64,000 bases of DNA from CAYYYG01 sp964490875 (lineage in GTDB: Bacteria > Patescibacteriota > Microgenomatia > UBA1406 > GWC2-37-13), in NCBI GenBank assembly GCA_964490875.1, contig CAZBEF010000001.1, forward strand, positions 1-64,000, written 5' to 3'. Below the pieces are notes generated by a model. That model made no database searches, was not told where the DNA came from, and worked only from the letters and a program-made list of their open reading frames with translations. Numbering within the stretch: the first letter of the stretch is position 1; each line of letters starts with the position of its first letter. The translations under genes were made by a program, and so were the position numbers. Of the stretch, positions 61,101 to 64,000 are shown one piece after another.

Positions 61101-61488
61101 AATATCAGGCGTGTTTATCGTGTTTGCACTTACTGCAACGCCGTTATCATTCCCTGCACTTATCGGCATCCTTGCGCTTTTTGGAGTCGTCGTAACCAAC
61201 GCCATGTTTATTATCGACAAAATTAATCGAAACCGTAACCAAGGTATGGATCTTGAACACGCAATCGCCGATGCAGCCGAAAGCCGTCTGGAGCCGATTA
61301 TGCTGACATCACTTACTACAATATTTGGTCTGATTCCTATTACCATCTCCGATCCATTATGGAGAGGTTTAGGAGGAGCCATTATTTCAGGTCTTTCTTT
61401 CTCCGGAATTATCATGCTCTTTTTTGTTCCGGTCATGTACTACCTGTGGTTTTCCGGTGAAAAAAAGCCGGCTTCTTCTAAATCTTGA
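58165..61488 (+). CDS. RND-family efflux transporter (AcrB-type)
   Basis: A full-length 1107-aa RND pump with 12 membrane helices in two repeats and two large outside loops. The N-terminal repeat has 'RLNPEVKIPIVTVSVVLPGASPEDIESLVTQPLEDAL', and helix 4 carries the proton-relay Asp pair in 'ALGTSIDDTIVVV'. The family exports drugs, lipids or metals in trade for protons. It is about 60-70 residues longer than E. coli AcrB, mostly around the central inter-repeat loop. In a presumed monoderm the substrate may be a lipid or glycolipid. Confidence 0.92.
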   Translation: MAKSQSYLEQLKFDPKLWNSLHAKWIVNIRLVILLILLVISVGLISVFTLPRRLNPEVKIPIVTVSVVLPGASPEDIESLVTQPLEDALLGMDKLDVVTSSSRDNVSVVVLQFLSTVNKDKVRDDVQSLVDTVSLPEDAQTPRVASVDLENEPVWQFAISSNADTASLMRFTDRVKESIEELPHVKNVELAGFETQEVTVTVSPEKLREYGISPFTLSQAVQKAAASYPAGTVNTAASSFSLTIDPAITTVADIRNIRISTHDSQVSLGDIATVAEKTSINQFRSFVATGEKKPQRAVTFYVYKTSSANIDNTASEVETLVNKMVREHGNEFTVTSVLNAGHELTKQYVDLLGDFQSTILLVFINLLIFLGLRQALLASLTIPLTFLSGIIFMKVFGLTINFISLFAFLLALGTSIDDTIVVVSSMTTYYRTKKFTPQETGLLVWRDFIIPIWSTTITTIWAYLPLLLTTGIIGEFIKSIPIVVTATMVSSTLYAVTVTLPLLIVILKPNIAKRVTIMMRVISLLLIAGMLFFLLPKTSLFPLVLIASFAFFFIVYKVRKYFFKTGHTFLTEHPHAAPVTKRIRDGFSNGFINIARIGRVYQRIISRILVSKHGRRNTIIVVLAFALFAYLLVPFGLVKNEFFPKTDEDYLYINLDMPSGTNSEMVEAEALKVADTVRKIPEATAVVTDVGRSFTGENFSQNSSSAVIAILFKEDRKRTSMTVAEELRNKFKSYTSGTLTVQEVSGGPPAGSDIQIKILGDNLSDLDKYANKVVTYLKSQKGIADVNKSVKQGTSKLVFVPDDTKMAAAGITTDQIGFLLRSYASGFSLDKIRFDNKETEVMFRMVDADANPQQIATLNVQTQKGSVPISSLGELRMENNPTVINREDGKRTISVSAGVKRGFVIADINKNLETFASTKLNLPAGYSWKTGGVNEENAKSIQSIFQAMGLSFLLILVTMVIQFGSYRQAAIILLLIPLAISGVFIVFALTATPLSFPALIGILALFGVVVTNAMFIIDKINRNRNQGMDLEHAIADAAESRLEPIMLTSLTTIFGLIPITISDPLWRGLGGAIISGLSFSGIIMLFFVPVMYYLWFSGEKKPASSKS

Positions 61489-61508
61489 TTCTTACGGATA
61501 AATAATAT

Positions 61509-61514
61509 TACAAT
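61509..61514 (+). promoter_or_regulatory. -10 element of the SdpI-like gene
   Basis: TACAAT ending 6 nt before the ATG at 61521. Confidence 0.5.
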
Positions 61515-61520
61515 GAGGTA

Positions 61521-62168
61521 ATGCGAAAATTAGAGCAGCTCACTTATTTATTGATCCTCGTTAGTTTTGCACTGGGTATTGTCCTGTATCCGGTTCTTCC
61601 TCAACAGATCGCATCACACTGGGATATGTTTGACAACCCCGACATGTATCTGCCCAAATGGCTCGGAGTATTTGGAATTCCTTTGGCTTCATGCATATTT
61701 GTAGTTTTATTCAAAGAAGTTCCCAAGCTCGATCCGTATGAAGATAATATTAAACACATGCAGAAGTACTATGATGAATTTCTCCTATTTCTCACCGGGT
61801 TTTTCTTTTATATCCATTTTGTCATGCTAATATGGAATAGCGGCATCCGGTTTTATATGCTGCAATTTATCGCACCGGGGTTTGGTTTATTTTTGTTTTA
61901 TATTGGCAAACTCCTTACAGTCACCAAACGGAACTTTGTTATCGGAATAACAACACCGTGGAGTATGCATGATGAAAAAGTGTGGAAAAAAACGCATATA
62001 TTTGCCGGACGGGTATTTAAAACTGCCGGACTGCTGACGTGTTTAGGATTTGTTTTTTATCCATTCGCTCTCTATTTTATTTTAGCTCCGCTTATCTTAT
62101 CGGTTATTTATACGTATATTTACTCCTACACTGAATACCGTGCCATACATGCGCATGCCAAGAAGTAA
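61521..62168 (+). CDS. SdpI/DUF1648 family membrane protein
   Basis: A 215-aa protein with five or six helices: an N-terminal DUF1648-type segment ('LYPVLPQQIASHWDMFDNPDMYLPKWLGVFGIP') and an SdpI-like C-terminal half ('FVIGITTPWSMHDEKVWKKTHIFAGRVFKTAG'). SdpI in Bacillus gives immunity to the toxin SDP; most relatives have unknown roles. No SDP-like toxin gene is adjacent. Confidence 0.85.
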   Translation: MRKLEQLTYLLILVSFALGIVLYPVLPQQIASHWDMFDNPDMYLPKWLGVFGIPLASCIFVVLFKEVPKLDPYEDNIKHMQKYYDEFLLFLTGFFFYIHFVMLIWNSGIRFYMLQFIAPGFGLFLFYIGKLLTVTKRNFVIGITTPWSMHDEKVWKKTHIFAGRVFKTAGLLTCLGFVFYPFALYFILAPLILSVIYTYIYSYTEYRAIHAHAKK

Positions 62169-62171
62169 TCA

Positions 62172-62702
62172 TTACAGAAGATTTTTATTAAGGGCTTCCT
62201 GAATCCATGGCGCGATGGCTTTTGAAAGGGGGAGTTTGGATTTGAGTTCTTCGACAGTCATCAGCGAATATCCGTAGGCATACTCAAAATTGACTTTCGG
62301 CAGCGATTTGATTTCAGAAACATAAAAGTAGCACACTTCATGTTCAATAAATTTGCCGTCGCTTGATTTGTAATATATTTTTCCGATATGCTTGGGCGGA
62401 TAAATTAATTCGTCTCGTTCGATGTTCCATTCTCTTTTTAGTGTGCTGTACACGCCTTCAACCATATCCTGAAGTGTGTCATCTTGGTAATATGGGTGCG
62501 AAGTTGCCGTAAAATCAATTACTCCGTTATAGAGCGGATGTTTGCGGTGCTGGCAGATTATTTTACCTTCATAAAAAATCGCTACATCAAATGCCATATG
62601 AAGAATTCCTTTTTCATGGGCTTCCCAGCGTTCAATTTTGCCAATTATCTTTTCTTCCTGATCAATCTGGGGAATAAAAAGCTTCTGTTTGTAGTAATCC
62701 AT
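62172..62702 (-). CDS. NUDIX-fold protein related to isopentenyl-diphosphate isomerase
   Basis: The 176-aa protein resembles type 1 IDI in its core: 'HMAFDVAIFYEGKIICQHR', 'VIDFTATSHPYYQDDTLQDMVEGVYSTLKREW' with a partial NUDIX helix. The catalytic Cys normally placed in the 'NT(x)CSHP' segment is not visible ('DFTATSHP'), and the NUDIX acidic residues are only partly kept. It is therefore likely another NUDIX hydrolase or a non-catalytic relative rather than IDI. It converges with the SdpI-like gene. Confidence 0.65.
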   Translation of the reverse strand: MDYYKQKLFIPQIDQEEKIIGKIERWEAHEKGILHMAFDVAIFYEGKIICQHRKHPLYNGVIDFTATSHPYYQDDTLQDMVEGVYSTLKREWNIERDELIYPPKHIGKIYYKSSDGKFIEHEVCYFYVSEIKSLPKVNFEYAYGYSLMTVEELKSKLPLSKAIAPWIQEALNKNLL

Positions 62703-62723
62703 AAAATGTGTATGGAGATTATA

Positions 62724-64000
62724 TCATTTTTTATCTGGTTCTGGTTTGTCATCGGCAGACATTTCCATTGCTTTTGCAGCTTCTGTTTTTGGTTTTTTTA
62801 CATCAATAACTTCTTCCTGCTCGGTGCTTATCATCTTTAATTTATCTTTTAAATCATTTTCTTTCTTCAGTTGCTTTAGAACTAACTTAGCTGCTTCAAG
62901 TTTTGCCTTCATATACATTACCAATTCCTGTCCTGTTAAATTATTCAGCATGAAAAGTGGCAGTAGGAAGCTGATTTCATCCATGGCTTCACGCTGAGCT
63001 TTTTCGTCTGTCGAAAGAAGTTTATTCAGAATATTGGTGATAAGGATGATATCTTGGTTAATCCAGCTTTCTCGCGAATCTATTTTATCGCCAACCGGAA
63101 CTTCACCCTTTTCATATTGATCAGCCCACATGGTTTTGACTTCTTCGTAATCCTCAAGCGAAACAGCAGAGGACAATGGAATGGTATTTTCTATATTTGC
63201 TTCTGGTGCTATGATTGTCAGAATTTGTGTATTAACCACATCTTTCACAAGATTTTCTGTCACCTTTTCTACTGTTGCTGTCTTCTTAATAATTTCTTTT
63301 ATTTCCAGCATTGACTCTTTTTGAATATCGAAGTTAGTTTCTGAAAGAACCCGTGATACGGTTTCGTTTGGAATATCAAGCTGCTGGCCGACAGTATTAA
63401 TCACCATATGAGCCGGTACATACAAGTTGTGTGTGAAGGTGATCAGAAGATTCTGTACGGTATCTTGCGGCACTTGAATATGCTGATTCATTACGTTCAG
63501 AATGTTTTTGTTTTGAGCCATACTTTCAATTACTGCTGCAACAATTGACTGCATCTTTTCGGGCGGCAGTTTAAAGAATGTTGAAGCGGCATTGGCAACT
63601 GGCTGTGTTTTTGGTACATCGGGAAGAATATGTTCGGCAAGTGGTGAAACAAGATGAGCTGCCATTCTATCTGTTGGCGCACGGCTTTGAAGTTCAGTTC
63701 GGATAGTCATATAGGTCTGTCTTTCTGATTCATTGGCTGCTTTGTCTGGTTCGGCAAGATATTGTATGTGGTTTTGGACTAATTCTCGGGCTTGCTGGTT
63801 TGTTTCAATCCGTGCAATGTCTGTGAGTTTTTCGGCAAACATATTAAGGTTTCTTACGAGATCAGTTGTCTTGATTGTCTTTATTTCATCGGCATTCATA
63901 TTGAATGTTCGAGTATTTTGTGTTGTTTTGATAGAAGAAATAGTGTCTTTGAGGCTCGATCGTTCCGATTCTTCGGATGCCGAGAATGATGATGTATCAC
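62724..64000 (-). CDS. Large helical protein of unknown function, 5' end beyond the window
   Basis: The visible ATG at 63899 would give 391 aa, but the reading frame stays open through position 64000 with plausible coding sequence, so the true start may lie outside. The protein is soluble, helix-rich, with Gln/Asn-rich and acidic stretches, a central 'KESMLEIKEIIKKTATVEKVTENLVKDVV', and a Lys-rich disordered C-terminus. No family or motif is recognised. A structural or chaperone-like role is possible but unsupported. Confidence 0.55.
   Translation of the reverse strand, partial: DTSSFSASEESERSSLKDTISSIKTTQNTRTFNMNADEIKTIKTTDLVRNLNMFAEKLTDIARIETNQQARELVQNHIQYLAEPDKAANESERQTYMTIRTELQSRAPTDRMAAHLVSPLAEHILPDVPKTQPVANAASTFFKLPPEKMQSIVAAVIESMAQNKNILNVMNQHIQVPQDTVQNLLITFTHNLYVPAHMVINTVGQQLDIPNETVSRVLSETNFDIQKESMLEIKEIIKKTATVEKVTENLVKDVVNTQILTIIAPEANIENTIPLSSAVSLEDYEEVKTMWADQYEKGEVPVGDKIDSRESWINQDIILITNILNKLLSTDEKAQREAMDEISFLLPLFMLNNLTGQELVMYMKAKLEAAKLVLKQLKKENDLKDKLKMISTEQEEVIDVKKPKTEAAKAMEMSADDKPEPDKK

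Noticed and set aside
1..64000. CRISPR array or cas genes
   Set aside because: No regularly spaced direct repeats and no Cas-like protein were found.

Overview
The window reads as a chromosome segment of an uncultured small-genome bacterium of the Candidate Phyla Radiation (Patescibacteria); a Microgenomates-like lineage is a guess from gene content, not a demonstrated placement. Pointers are the dense packing, many family-unassignable membrane glycosyltransferases, a compact DNA-repair set, TGA used as a normal stop codon (so not a code-25 lineage), and promoters whose -10 hexamer sits only about 6 nt before the start codon, with almost no Shine-Dalgarno sequences.

Bases 1-18.2 kb are accessory DNA. 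A leftward operon-like array (11.3 kb down to 0.2 kb) holds a small HTH regulator, an MmeI-like N6 DNA methyltransferase, an SF2 helicase, a GIY-YIG (T5orf172-type) nuclease, a C5-cytosine methyltransferase, a HEPN-like protein, two zinc-ribbon proteins and a DUF6119/TIGR04141 protein: a composite restriction/defence island. Rightward from 11.4 kb runs a phage-derived module (ParB-methyltransferase fusion, small and large terminase, XRE repressor, DUF4352 lipoprotein-like protein, large serine recombinase) with no capsid, portal or tail genes. A tRNA-Gln(CUG) marks the right boundary.

From 18.2 to 32 kb is core chromosome: RadC, an O-antigen-ligase-like protein, SmpB next to its tmRNA (ssrA, with an unusually long predicted tag), a HAD phosphatase, a GT4 glycosyltransferase, a gene remnant, a cyanophycinase-like peptidase, a complete zinc-uptake operon (Fur/Zur regulator, ZnuA, ZnuC, ZnuB) under a perfect 19-bp palindrome, and an ECF sigma factor paired with a membrane vWA protein.

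From 32 to 43.6 kb is one rightward surface-glycan operon: three GT-C membrane glycosyltransferases, a GT2, a sulfotransferase, an APH-fold kinase, two sugar-nucleotide SDRs and a split transketolase. From 43.6 to 51.3 kb are housekeeping and small proteins (DinB-like, EamA transporter, a nuclease-fold/CAP fusion, NYN RNase, a GT-C, RNase HII, MscL, a 3-HIBDH-like dehydrogenase).

From 51.3 to 56.5 kb lies the most striking unit: LexA, a Y-family polymerase with an 86-aa companion, an SRAP/YedK protein and a DnaQ-Cho exonuclease/GIY-YIG fusion. Three promoters here carry the same operator, GTAAAC-N4-GTTCAC, so this looks like a complete local SOS regulon. From 56.5 to 64 kb are a membrane-fusion protein plus RND transporter, an SdpI-like membrane protein, a NUDIX protein and a large unknown protein that runs off the right edge.
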